DNA from: Meiothermus sp. Pnk-1 | GTDB taxonomy: Bacteria; Deinococcota; Deinococci; Deinococcales; Thermaceae | Assembly (NCBI RefSeq): GCF_003226535.1 | Contig: NZ_QKOB01000009.1 | Span: 1-64,000, forward strand | Direction: 5' to 3' | DNA: 64,000 nt | In this document: piece by piece, positions 23,307-30,989 of the stretch | Position numbering within the stretch: the first letter of the stretch is position 1 | How the letters are laid out: the number at the start of each line of letters is the position of its first letter | Program-made: the position numbers and the translations under genes | The notes under the pieces: model-generated | Told to the model about the DNA's origin: nothing | The model's database searches: none | Seen by the model: the letters and a program-made list of their open reading frames with translations, nothing else

Positions 23307-25925
23307 CTACTGGAGCCGGGCCAAGTTGTCGCGGATGCGCTCGAGCTGGGCCCGGTGCTCGGCCAGCCGCTCGCGTTCGGCCTCGACCACCTCGGGCTTG
23401 GCCCGCTCCACGAAGCCAGGGTTGGCCAGTTTGCGCTCGGCGCTCTCGACAGCCTTCTCCAGCTCGGCTAGGCGTTTTTTCTGGCGCTCGAGGAAGCCCG
23501 ATAGGTCCCCCTTCGGTTGCAGGTAGACGGTCACGCTGGGGGTCACCTGGGCAATGGCCTTCTCGGGGGTGCCCAGCGTGGCCTCGGCCCTGGCGAGAAA
23601 GCGGAAGAGGGCCAGGTTCTCCATGACCAACCCCGCGCCCGGGCCGTCGAGGTGGATCAAAATCTCCTGCTGGGGGGCTACGCCCAGCTCCGCGCGCAGG
23701 TTGCGGGTGGCGGTGATGGCCTCTTGCAGGGTCTCGAAGGCCCGCTCGGCCTCGAGGTCGCGCCCGCCGGGCGTGGGCCACTCTTGCAGGGCGAGTTGCT
23801 TGGGGTCGCCGGTCAATGCCTCGTATAGCTCGGAGGTGATGAAGGGCATGATGGGGTGCAGCAGCTTGAGCAGCGTGGCGAGGGTGGTCTCGAGGGCCTG
23901 CATCGTGGCCTGGTTGCCCTCGCGCAGCGCGGGTTTGGCCGCCTCGAGGTACCAGTCGCAGAACTCGCTCCAGACCAGCTCGTAGATCAGGCGGGCCGCG
24001 CGTCCCAGGTCGTAGGCCTCGTAGGCCTCGGTGATCTCGGCGATGCCCCGGTTGAGGCGGGAGGTCATCCAGCGGTCGGCCAGGGTCAGGTCTTCGCGTT
24101 TTGCGTCTTGCGTTTGGCGTATAGCGTCTTTGTTCATCAGCACGAAGCGCGCCGCGTTGTAGAGCTTGTTGGCGAAGTTGCGCCCCTGCTCGTAGCGCCG
24201 GGGGTCGTGGCGGATGTCCTGCCCGCCGGTGGCCAGGTAGTCCCAGGCGAAGCGGCAGGCGTCGGCCCCGTACTGGTCGATGAGCTCGAGGGGATCGATG
24301 CCGTTGCCCTTACTCTTGGACATCTTCTGGCCCTTGGCGTCGAGGTAGAGGCCATGCAGCACGATGGTGTGGAAGGGGGCTTGGCCGGTGAACTGGTAGC
24401 CCGACATCTGCATGCGGGCCACCCAGAAGAAGAGGATGTCGTAGCCCGTCACCAGCACGTCGGTGGGGTAGAACTTCTTCAGGTCCTCCGTATCGTCGGG
24501 CCAGCCCAGGGTGGAAAAGGGCCACAGCGCCGAGGAGAACCAGGTGTCGAACACGTCCTCGTCGCGCCTGAGCTTGAGCCCGGCGTAGCGGGGGTCTTGG
24601 TCGCAGTCGAGGTCGGGGTTTTCGGGGTCGGGCACGTAGACGTTGCCCTCCTCGTCGTACCAGGCGGGGATTTGGTGGCCCCACCAGATCTGCCGCCCGA
24701 TGGCCCAGTCGCGGATGTTCAAGAGCCAGTCGCGGTTCACCTTCTCCCAGCGCTCGGGCACCAGGCGCATCTCGCCGCGCTCGAGCCCCTCCAACACCTT
24801 CTGGGCCACCGGCTTCATGCGCACGAACCACTGCGTCAGCAGCATGGGCTCGATGGGCTCCTTGGTGCGCTCAGAGAGGGGAAGCTGCACGGTGTGGGTC
24901 TCCACGCCCTTGAGGTAGCCCTCCTCCTCGAGCCGCCGGGCCACCTTTTCGCGCGCCTCGAAGCGGTCGAGGCCGCGGAACTCCTCGGGCACCAGCTCGC
25001 CCGTCAGCTTGGCGTTCAGGTCGATGACGCTGGGCATCTCCAGGCCGTGTCGCAGGCCGATCTCGAAGTCGGTGGGGTCGTGGGCCGGGGTGATCTTGAG
25101 CGCGCCGGTGCCGAACCCGCGCTCCACGGCCTCGTCGGCGATGATCGGAATGAAACGGTCGGTGAGGGGGATGCGCACCCGACGGCCCACCAGGCCTTTA
25201 TAGCGCTCGTCCTCGGGGTGCACCGCCACCGCCACGTCGGCGAAGATGGTCTCGGGGCGCTGGGTGGCGATTTGAATTCCACCCGGCTCGTCCTCGAAGG
25301 GGTACTCGAGCACCCAGAGCTGGCTAGGGCGCTCTTCGCGCTCGACCTCGAGGTCGGAGAGCACCGTCTGCGCCACCGGGTCCCAGTTCACGATGCGCTT
25401 GCCGCGGTAGGCCAGCCCCTGGTGGTAGTACTCGATGAAGGCCCGCCGTACCGCGCGGGAGAGGCCAGGGTCCATGGTGAAGCGCTCGCGGCTCCAGTCG
25501 CAGCTCGCCCCGATGCGGCGAAGCTGATAAAGGATGGTGCCGCCGTTCTTCTCCTTGAACTCCCACACCCGCTGCAAGAACCTCTCCCGGCCCAGGTCGT
25601 GGCGGCTCTTGCCCTCCTTGGCCAGCTCGCGCTCGACCAGCACCTGGGTGGTGATGCCGGCGTGGTCGGTGCCGGGGAGGTAGAGCGCTTCGTAGCCTTG
25701 CATGCGCTTGAAGCGGATGATGGTGTCGATGAGGGTGTTGTCCAGCGCGTGCCCTAGGTGCAGGTTGCCGGTCACGTTGGGCGGGGGGATCACGATGGTG
25801 AAAGGCCCCTTGCCCTTGCCCGCGTTGAGCTCGGGCCTAAGCGGGTTTTTGGCCCACTCCTCGGCCCAGCGGGGTTCTACTGCGTGTGGATCGTAGGTTT
25901 TGGCTAGCTCTGCGTGTTCGGTCAT
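23307..25925 (-). CDS. valS: Valyl-tRNA synthetase
   Basis: Charges tRNA-Val with valine and edits mischarged threonine. The 872 residues follow the ValRS plan: HIGH motif as HLGH (56-59), CP1 editing domain with TDRF and DPTDFEIG, GYDILFFWVARM, KMSKS near 534, the anticodon-binding domain and a C-terminal coiled coil rich in E, K and R. ATG 25925 overlaps the Nudix stop as ATGA and has an AGGAGG-type site. Residues about 600-611 (IRQTQDAKRE) are encoded by a 7-bp-period repeat array and have no counterpart I can recall in Thermus ValRS. Confidence 0.97.
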   Translation of the reverse strand: MTEHAELAKTYDPHAVEPRWAEEWAKNPLRPELNAGKGKGPFTIVIPPPNVTGNLHLGHALDNTLIDTIIRFKRMQGYEALYLPGTDHAGITTQVLVERELAKEGKSRHDLGRERFLQRVWEFKEKNGGTILYQLRRIGASCDWSRERFTMDPGLSRAVRRAFIEYYHQGLAYRGKRIVNWDPVAQTVLSDLEVEREERPSQLWVLEYPFEDEPGGIQIATQRPETIFADVAVAVHPEDERYKGLVGRRVRIPLTDRFIPIIADEAVERGFGTGALKITPAHDPTDFEIGLRHGLEMPSVIDLNAKLTGELVPEEFRGLDRFEAREKVARRLEEEGYLKGVETHTVQLPLSERTKEPIEPMLLTQWFVRMKPVAQKVLEGLERGEMRLVPERWEKVNRDWLLNIRDWAIGRQIWWGHQIPAWYDEEGNVYVPDPENPDLDCDQDPRYAGLKLRRDEDVFDTWFSSALWPFSTLGWPDDTEDLKKFYPTDVLVTGYDILFFWVARMQMSGYQFTGQAPFHTIVLHGLYLDAKGQKMSKSKGNGIDPLELIDQYGADACRFAWDYLATGGQDIRHDPRRYEQGRNFANKLYNAARFVLMNKDAIRQTQDAKREDLTLADRWMTSRLNRGIAEITEAYEAYDLGRAARLIYELVWSEFCDWYLEAAKPALREGNQATMQALETTLATLLKLLHPIMPFITSELYEALTGDPKQLALQEWPTPGGRDLEAERAFETLQEAITATRNLRAELGVAPQQEILIHLDGPGAGLVMENLALFRFLARAEATLGTPEKAIAQVTPSVTVYLQPKGDLSGFLERQKKRLAELEKAVESAERKLANPGFVERAKPEVVEAERERLAEHRAQLERIRDNLARLQ
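24094..24128. repeat. 7-bp-period array inside the valS coding region
   Basis: Five consecutive 7-mers, GCGTTTT-GCGTCTT-GCGTTTG then GCGTATA-GCGTCTT (after two leading bases), match the intergenic arrays at 6-62 and 1446-1552 in period and sequence. It lies at a surface-like junction between the class I core and the anticodon-binding domain and keeps the reading frame open. Confidence 0.75.
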
Positions 25926-26359
25926 AGCCCCTCCTCGTGGTTGAGCCTCGAGCGCAGCGTCTCGAGCTTGGCCTCCAAATTCCAGTTCGGCCGAACGTCC
26001 CCGAGAGGTACGAAGCGCTGGAGATAGGCCAACCCAGCGCCTTCCTCTCCGCTCAGGACAGCCCACTTCCAGGCGTTCGGGGTAGCTGCTGGCGCCTCCA
26101 GCCAGAAGAAATACCAGCGCTCCGGCTGGTTTCGCCCGGAAGGTGAGTTCAGGGTCGAGCTTCCCAAAAAGCGGGGGTTCTCCGGCTTTAACCCGGCTTC
26201 CTCCCAGCTCTCCCGCACCGCGGCTTGCGCAGGGGTTTCTCCTGGCTCGATGCCGCTTGCGACGACCGACAAACCGGCTTCCAGGCTGGCGTCGCCGTGC
26301 TCAAAGACAAGCCCCTCGCTTCGACCCCTGGTGATGTAGCAGACTGCCCGGTTGCGCAT
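25922..26359 (-). CDS. Nudix hydrolase
   Basis: A 145-residue Nudix-fold pyrophosphohydrolase. The Nudix helix is SGIEPGETPAQAAVRESWEEAGL-like, shown here as GIEPGETPAQAA and VRESWEEAGL, with the REx2EExG core intact and the first canonical Gly replaced by Ser. The substrate class cannot be told. ATG 26359 is preceded by GGGAGGGGG, and the T-box leader ends just upstream, so this is the first gene of the operon; its stop overlaps the valS start. Expression would therefore follow valine-tRNA charging, unusual company for a Nudix enzyme. Confidence 0.85.
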   Translation of the reverse strand: MRNRAVCYITRGRSEGLVFEHGDASLEAGLSVVASGIEPGETPAQAAVRESWEEAGLKPENPRFLGSSTLNSPSGRNQPERWYFFWLEAPAATPNAWKWAVLSGEEGAGLAYLQRFVPLGDVRPNWNLEAKLETLRSRLNHEEGL

Positions 26360-26379
26360 ACCCCCTCCCAAAGCGAAAA

Positions 26380-26644
26380 CGCCCGCACAGATACCCTGCA
26401 CGGACGAGGAAACCCCCGCGGTACCACCGCGCTTCTCGGGCCTTAGCCCAAGCACTCGGACGTGCTGTGACGGGCACTCCCGGAGGGCTCTACTTGGCCA
26501 ACGGCCTTTCTTCCCCCTGGCTCGCGGGCGACGTTCGGTCTCGCAACCTTCGGATTCTCTCTCAGCCCCCCTCGCGGGTGGAAGAATCCTCTCTGTGAAG
26601 TGGGAGAGACCTACTCTTCCCGGTCAACGCCTGAGTTCAGTATA
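26380..26644 (-). promoter_or_regulatory. T-box riboswitch (valine) upstream of Nudix-valS-HD
   Basis: Minus-strand leader starting just after TATACT (26639-26644). The T-box core GGTGGTACCGCG is at 26417-26428, in the context AGAAGCG...GGGGTTTCCTCGTCC typical of antiterminators. AAGAGTAGG at the 5' side contains the AGTA bulge of Stem I, and GAAC-GUC-G on the 3' side places a candidate valine specifier GUC at 26530-26532. A following stem CCGTGCAG...CTGTGCGG (two G-U pairs) with GCGTTTTCGCTTT could be the competing terminator. T-boxes sense uncharged tRNA and raise expression when the amino acid is scarce. Confidence 0.88.
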
Positions 26645-26706
26645 CACGGAGGGTGACCCGAATGCTGCGGCTGGTGGGCGGATCTCGAGGGCCTATCGGG
26701 CTAACT

Positions 26707-27144
26707 TTATTTCATCTCCACCATGCCGCAGGCGATGCTGGCTCCCACCGGTTGGGGGCTGTTGGAGTGGACGTTGACGTAGGTGGTGCCCGAGGGGTAC
26801 TTGACGCTGGCCGGGAGCTTGGTGAAAGCCACCGCGTTGCCGTTGGCATCGGCTACCAAGCTGGCGAGACCGAGGAGCTTGTCGCCGTTTTGGGCTTGGC
26901 AGTTGGCGTCCCCCTTGTCGTTGTAGTGGATGTGGTTGGCGTAGCTGCCGGAGCTTGGCTTGAGGCCCTCGAGCCGCACGAAGACCTCATGCTCGCCCGA
27001 AGGCAGGGTCAGGATCACCGCGGTACCCTTGAGCCCCCCCTCTCCGGTGAGCATGGCGTAGCGCACCTCCGGCTTGCCCATCTGGGCCAGGGCAAAAATC
27101 CCCACCATCCCTGCTATCGCCAAAATTGCCATGATCCGCTTCAT
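26707..27144 (-). CDS. Secreted Cu/Zn-SOD-fold (CHRD/SodC-like) protein
   Basis: A 145-residue exported protein with a signal peptide (about 1-20, ending FALAQ). The mature part resembles the Cu/Zn superoxide dismutase beta barrel: NHIHYNDKGDANC, NVHSNS and the terminal ACGMVE with the paired cysteines of SodC. Fewer histidines remain than the six needed for a full Cu/Zn site, so it may be a Cu-only or metal-free relative, not an active dismutase. It has an excellent Shine-Dalgarno (AAGGAGGT) and a promoter TTGAGC-16-TATAGC. Confidence 0.7.
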   Translation of the reverse strand: MKRIMAILAIAGMVGIFALAQMGKPEVRYAMLTGEGGLKGTAVILTLPSGEHEVFVRLEGLKPSSGSYANHIHYNDKGDANCQAQNGDKLLGLASLVADANGNAVAFTKLPASVKYPSGTTYVNVHSNSPQPVGASIACGMVEMK

Positions 27145-27190
27145 GCTGGACCTCCTTCCCCAAGGGGGCCTTACCTTGGCTGGGCCAGGT

Positions 27191-27218
27191 GCTATAGGAT
27201 GCTCGAGGTCTGGCTCAA
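27191..27218 (-). promoter_or_regulatory. Promoter of the SOD-like gene
   Basis: TTGAGC (27213-27218), 16-bp spacer, TATAGC (27191-27196). The leader is about 40 nt and ends in a strong Shine-Dalgarno site. Confidence 0.5.
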
Positions 27219-27359
27219 GCTTCAGTGTCTCAGAATTTGCCCTTGACGAATGTGGGCCAGCTCGAGGTAGAGGCCCGCGGCTTTGCCTTGCCCTTCGCTG
27301 TGGAACCCGAGCCCCCTTCAATGTGACCCCCCCCCCTGTTAGCGGGCGCACCCTCTGTT

Positions 27360-27365
27360 TAGGCT
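27360..27365 (+). promoter_or_regulatory. Candidate near-leaderless -10 box of mrp
   Basis: TAGGCT ends 7 nt before ATG 27373; the -35 is weak. Confidence 0.4.
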
Positions 27366-27372
27366 GATCCCG

Positions 27373-28422
27373 ATGGGTACGATTAGCGAAGCCTCGGTGT
27401 TGGAGGCCCTCAAAACCGTCAACGATCCTGAGCTGCACAAGGATCTGGTGACCTTGGGAATGGTCGAGAAGATCGTGGTGGAGGGGGCTAAAGTGGGGGT
27501 AAAGATCAACCTTACCACCCCCGCCTGTCCGCTCAGGGAGCGGATCGAGTCCGATGTGCGGACGGCCCTCGCCAAAGTGGGGGCCCACCACGTGGAGATT
27601 CAGTTTGGGGCGCAGGTGCGCTCCCCCGGGCAGATGGCCTTGCCGGGGATCAAACACGTCATCGCCATCGCCTCGGGCAAGGGCGGGGTGGGGAAGAGCA
27701 CCGTGGCGGCTAACCTGGCGGTAGCGCTGGCCCAGGAGGGGGCCAAGGTGGGTTTGCTCGACGCCGACATCTACGGCCCCTCGCAGGCTCAGATGTTCGG
27801 TACACAGTCCCAGAAGCTCATGGTGGACGACCAAAAGCGCATCGTGCCGCTCGAGCGCTACGGGATCAGGCTTCTCTCCATCGCCAACATTGTGCCCGCT
27901 GGGCAGGCTTTGGTCTGGCGCGGACCTATCCTGCACGGCACGGTGCGGCAGTTCTTACAGGACGTGGCTTGGGGTGAGCTTGATTACCTGATCGTGGACT
28001 TGCCTCCCGGTACTGGAGACGTGCAACTCTCGCTCTCCCAGCTGGCTAAACTCTCCGGGGCGGTGATCGTCACCACCCCCCAGGATGTAGCCCGCATTGA
28101 CGCAGAGCGCGCTTTGGATGGGTTCAGGAAAGTCCAGGTGCCGATTTTGGGGATTGTCGAGAACATGTCGTTCTTTGAACAGGCGGGGCAAAAGACCTAT
28201 ATCTTCGGGCAGGGGGGTGGGCGCAGGATGGCCGAGACCTACCAGACCGCCTTTTTGGGGGAGATTCCCCTGGCCCCCTCGGTGCGCGAGGGGGGGGACG
28301 CGGGCACCCCGGTGGTGGTATCGGCTCCCGATTCCCCGGAAGCTCAAGCCTTTCGCCAGATCGCGCGCAACCTAGCGGGGCAGATGTCGGTGCAGACTTT
28401 TATGTCGCTGCCGATGGCATAG
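27373..28422 (+). CDS. mrp: Mrp/ApbC (NBP35-type) Fe-S cluster carrier ATPase
   Basis: P-loop ATPase thought to carry or insert Fe-S clusters. The 349 residues have an N-terminal DUF59/MIP18 domain (1-80, with TTPACPL) and a ParA/MinD-like domain with the deviant Walker A GKGGVGKS (102-109), DADIYGPS and VDLPPGTGD. The CxxC pair that binds the bridging cluster in most Mrp proteins, expected after ENMSFF, is missing (here EQAGQKTYIFG). The next gene downstream encodes a SufR-like Fe-S regulator, which supports a role in Fe-S metabolism. Confidence 0.92.
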   Translation: MGTISEASVLEALKTVNDPELHKDLVTLGMVEKIVVEGAKVGVKINLTTPACPLRERIESDVRTALAKVGAHHVEIQFGAQVRSPGQMALPGIKHVIAIASGKGGVGKSTVAANLAVALAQEGAKVGLLDADIYGPSQAQMFGTQSQKLMVDDQKRIVPLERYGIRLLSIANIVPAGQALVWRGPILHGTVRQFLQDVAWGELDYLIVDLPPGTGDVQLSLSQLAKLSGAVIVTTPQDVARIDAERALDGFRKVQVPILGIVENMSFFEQAGQKTYIFGQGGGRRMAETYQTAFLGEIPLAPSVREGGDAGTPVVVSAPDSPEAQAFRQIARNLAGQMSVQTFMSLPMA

Positions 28423-28529
28423 CAACCCGGCTTCCAGTTACGAATTGGAGTTGTGGAACAATAGCTAGGGTAGAGGTACTCACTCTGCCATTTGCGCTTT
28501 ATGGGCCAAGCCCATAGCGGGAGCCCTGA

Positions 28530-29129
28530 ATGGTTGGTCTGGGTGATACCAAGCTGAAAATCCTCGAGCGCCTGCGTACCCAGGCGGCCAGTGTCACCGA
28601 TCTGGCCGATGAGATGGGGATTAGCCGGGTGGCAGTGCATAAGCACCTGGAAGACCTTATGCGCGAGGGCTTGGTGCGGGCTAGAGTGGAAAAGTGCGAG
28701 GGGCGGGGTCGCCCTAAGCAGGTCTTCGTAGCGGTAGACGAGCAGGCCGGTTATGTTCGGCTATGCGATGAGGTGCTCGTACACCTCAAGGAGCTGTTCG
28801 GCGCCGGGGCGGTGCTTCAGGTGCTCTCCCGGCGCAACGAGCGGCTGGCCGAGACGCTAGCCCCGCGGCTTGCGGGGCTTTCTTTGGAGGATAAGCTGTG
28901 CGTGCTCGCAGGCTACCTCACCGAGCAGGGGTACCAGGCCCGCTGCTACGAGGAAAATGGGCACTGGTACCTAGAGCAGGGCCGCTGCCCCAAGCTCGCC
29001 CTCTCCTCTGGCCACGCAGAGCTATGCCAGGCTGAGCTACAGCTTTACGAGCGGCTCCTAGGGGTTCCGGTGGTGCGGGAAGAGCGCATTGCGGCGGGGG
29101 GAGAGTGTTGCCGGTACCGGATTGGCTGA
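28530..29129 (+). CDS. SufR-like transcriptional regulator with four cysteines
   Basis: A 199-residue winged-helix repressor. The DNA-binding domain occupies about 8-65 (SVTDLADEMGISRVAVHKHLEDL). The C-terminal domain has Cys153, Cys166 (spaced C-x12-C) and Cys193-Cys194, the pattern that holds a [4Fe-4S] cluster in cyanobacterial and actinobacterial SufR, the repressor of suf Fe-S assembly genes. ATG 28530 follows a GGGAG site by 7 nt. It lies 107 bp after mrp, so sensing of Fe-S status is a fair inference. Confidence 0.8.
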   Translation: MVGLGDTKLKILERLRTQAASVTDLADEMGISRVAVHKHLEDLMREGLVRARVEKCEGRGRPKQVFVAVDEQAGYVRLCDEVLVHLKELFGAGAVLQVLSRRNERLAETLAPRLAGLSLEDKLCVLAGYLTEQGYQARCYEENGHWYLEQGRCPKLALSSGHAELCQAELQLYERLLGVPVVREERIAAGGECCRYRIG

Positions 29130-29205
29130 GCAGGGCTTTAGCCATCCGATGGTGTGGGATCGGATCCTTTCGCCTGCAACATGAGGCCTGGAGCGTCTAG
29201 AGGTT

Positions 29206-29838
29206 ATGACCCACAAAGCTAGGTTCTACGTGGTCTGGAAAGGCCGAAACCCCGGTATTTACGCCACTTGGGTTGATACGGAGGCTCAGGTCAAAGGCTT
29301 CGCTGGCGCCAAATTCAAAGGTTTTGATTCGCTGAAAGCCGCACAGCTTGCTTTTGAGGGTGCTGCCCAACCTAAAGCCGAGCAGGGGGCCCTTTGGCAC
29401 CTGACTTCGCCCGGCGGAGAGATGCCGGAGCAGCCCATCCCTGACTCCCTCTCGGTGGATGCCGCTTGTAGTGGGAATCCGGGATGGCTCGAGTACCGCT
29501 GCTTGGATAACCGCACCGGTCGGGTCGTGTTCAAAGAAGGCCCTTTCCAGGATGGCACCAACAACGTGGGTGAGTTTTTGGCCATCGTCCAGGCGCTGGC
29601 TTGGTGTAAGGAAAAGGGCCTGAAGCTGCCCGTCTATTCGGACTCGAGGGTGGCGATCTCCTGGGTTCGCCAAAAAAGGTGTAAGACCAACCTAAAGCCC
29701 ACCGAGCACAACCAAAAGCTCTTCGCCCTGATCCGCTGGGCCGAGCGCTGGTTGGCCGAGAACCCCTACGACAACCCGGTGCTCGAGTGGAACTCCAGGC
29801 TATGGGGCCAAATCTCCGCCGACTACGGGCGGAAGTAG
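29206..29838 (+). CDS. rnhA: Ribonuclease H with N-terminal hybrid-binding domain
   Basis: Cleaves the RNA strand of RNA-DNA hybrids. The 210 residues start with a viroplasmin/RHBD domain (about 5-50: FYVVWKGRNPGIYATW, GAKFKGFDSLKAAQLAF) that binds hybrids and promotes processivity. The RNase H1 domain carries the DEDD residues in SVDAACSGNPG, NVGEFLAIV, YSDSRVAISW and the last Asp in SADYGRK. This two-domain plan is like eukaryotic and Bacillus halodurans-type RNase H1. It is convergent with the TauE gene. Confidence 0.92.
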   Translation: MTHKARFYVVWKGRNPGIYATWVDTEAQVKGFAGAKFKGFDSLKAAQLAFEGAAQPKAEQGALWHLTSPGGEMPEQPIPDSLSVDAACSGNPGWLEYRCLDNRTGRVVFKEGPFQDGTNNVGEFLAIVQALAWCKEKGLKLPVYSDSRVAISWVRQKRCKTNLKPTEHNQKLFALIRWAERWLAENPYDNPVLEWNSRLWGQISADYGRK

Positions 29839-29843
29839 GGGCC

Positions 29844-30620
29844 CTAGGGTTTCGGCTTGCCGACCTCGAGCGCTTTAGGCTGGCCTCTCAGGTTGCGAAT
29901 GGCCGTCCAGATCAACACTGCGGCGAAGGTCACCCGCAACCAGACTTCGGGCAGCTGGTTAGCTACCAGCCCCCCTGCGAAGGCCCCCCCGATGATCCCT
30001 ATGACCAGCCCAGGCACCACTTCGCGGGCCAGGTGGCCGTGTTTGTAGTGGGTGTAAGAGCCTACCAGGGCCGAGGGAATCATGGCCAGAAGCGAAGTCC
30101 CCTGGGCTACGTGCTGCTCCAGGCCTGCCAGCAGGACCAAAATCGGCACGATGATGGTTCCGCCTCCCACTCCCAACAGCCCCGAGGCAAACCCGGCCAG
30201 CAGCCCTGCCGCTCCCATCGGCAACACCCGAAGCCACCCCTGGAGCGGTTCTTCAACGTGGGGGATGTAGGGTTTGAGGATCAACAGAAAGGCCACGGCG
30301 ATCAAATACCAACCGAAGATGCGCTTGAGCCGCCGTTCGGAGAGCTGGTTGGCGAAGAGGGCTCCGGCCCTCGCGCCGATCATCGCGGTAGGGATGATAA
30401 ACAGCGCTGCTACCCAATCCACGGCTCCCTGGCTGGCGTAGGTGAAAGCTCCGGCGAAGCCGGTGAACGCCACGGCTACCAGGCTGGTGGCGGTGGCCCG
30501 GTGCTGGCTGAGCTTGAGCAGGCTCACCATCAAGGGTACCGCGATGACCCCGCCGCCCAGGCCCACCAACCCGCCGAAAATTCCCGATAAAAGACCGATC
30601 CAGAGGCTTGGCAGATTCAC
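29844..30620 (-). CDS. TauE/SafE (DUF81) family membrane exporter
   Basis: A 258-residue protein with about eight hydrophobic helices and the duplicated glycine-rich motifs of the family (IFGGLVGLGGGVIAVPL near 14-28 and LLAGFASGLLGVGGGTIIVP near 139-158). Family members export sulfite, sulfoacetate or related organosulfur anions; the substrate here is open. GTG 30620 overlaps the stop of the 94-residue gene as GTGA. A TATAAC box also ends 6 nt before that GTG, so both coupled translation and an internal leaderless transcript are possible. Confidence 0.85.
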   Translation of the reverse strand: MNLPSLWIGLLSGIFGGLVGLGGGVIAVPLMVSLLKLSQHRATATSLVAVAFTGFAGAFTYASQGAVDWVAALFIIPTAMIGARAGALFANQLSERRLKRIFGWYLIAVAFLLILKPYIPHVEEPLQGWLRVLPMGAAGLLAGFASGLLGVGGGTIIVPILVLLAGLEQHVAQGTSLLAMIPSALVGSYTHYKHGHLAREVVPGLVIGIIGGAFAGGLVANQLPEVWLRVTFAAVLIWTAIRNLRGQPKALEVGKPKP

Positions 30621-30901
30621 CCGTTCGTTATACCACTTTTAGATTCAAATTCAGGGTGCAAGAGGAAGGGGATCAAGTGCTGATGCAGAAAATCTTCCAC
30701 CTGAGCATCGTCCTCGAGCTGCCCGGCTTGCTGATATAGGTCGGCCACCGCATCGGCGTAGCGGTCCGGGTAATCATCCAAGGCCAAACCTTGGGGTTCC
30801 CACTGGGCCTCCGCCTGACGCACGGCTGCGTTGTGTTGGGCCACGAACTCGGCCCAGCCGGCCAGCAGGTCTAACAGCATCTGCACCTTAGAAAGCGCCA
30901 T
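30617..30901 (-). CDS. Small hypothetical protein upstream of TauE
   Basis: A 94-residue acidic protein (many D, E, Q), likely helical, with no motif I recognise. ATG 30901 has TAGGAT 5 nt upstream and the stop overlaps the TauE GTG start by 4 nt. The overlap suggests that the two products are made together, but no function can be proposed. Confidence 0.6.
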   Translation of the reverse strand: MALSKVQMLLDLLAGWAEFVAQHNAAVRQAEAQWEPQGLALDDYPDRYADAVADLYQQAGQLEDDAQVEDFLHQHLIPFLLHPEFESKSGITNG

Positions 30902-30989
30902 GCCTTATCCTATCCCAGCTCCCAGGCCGCGGGCACATCACCGCCAGCCAGGGCAGCCCCCGCGCCTTCATTCAGCGCTCTGGTGCGGG

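Noticed and set aside
22612-23781. A longer start for the HD gene inside valS, and a longer start for pmbA inside tldD (to 42559)
   Set aside because: The N-terminal parts are out-of-frame translations of valS and tldD; ribosome-binding sites or ATGA overlaps support the shorter starts.
23856-25757. A 633-codon open frame on the plus strand opposite valS, and similar long frames opposite dppA (35762-37174), pmbA/tldD (40787-43320) and tmrB (59335-60585)
   Set aside because: They mirror the codon phase of the conserved gene on the other strand, a common effect of high GC; the products are low-complexity (H, G, L, V-rich) without any domain.
26707-27936. A 409-codon minus-strand frame spanning the SOD-like gene and the antisense of mrp
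   Set aside because: Only the last 145 codons (start 27144, strong Shine-Dalgarno, signal peptide) make sense; the rest is antisense to conserved mrp motifs.
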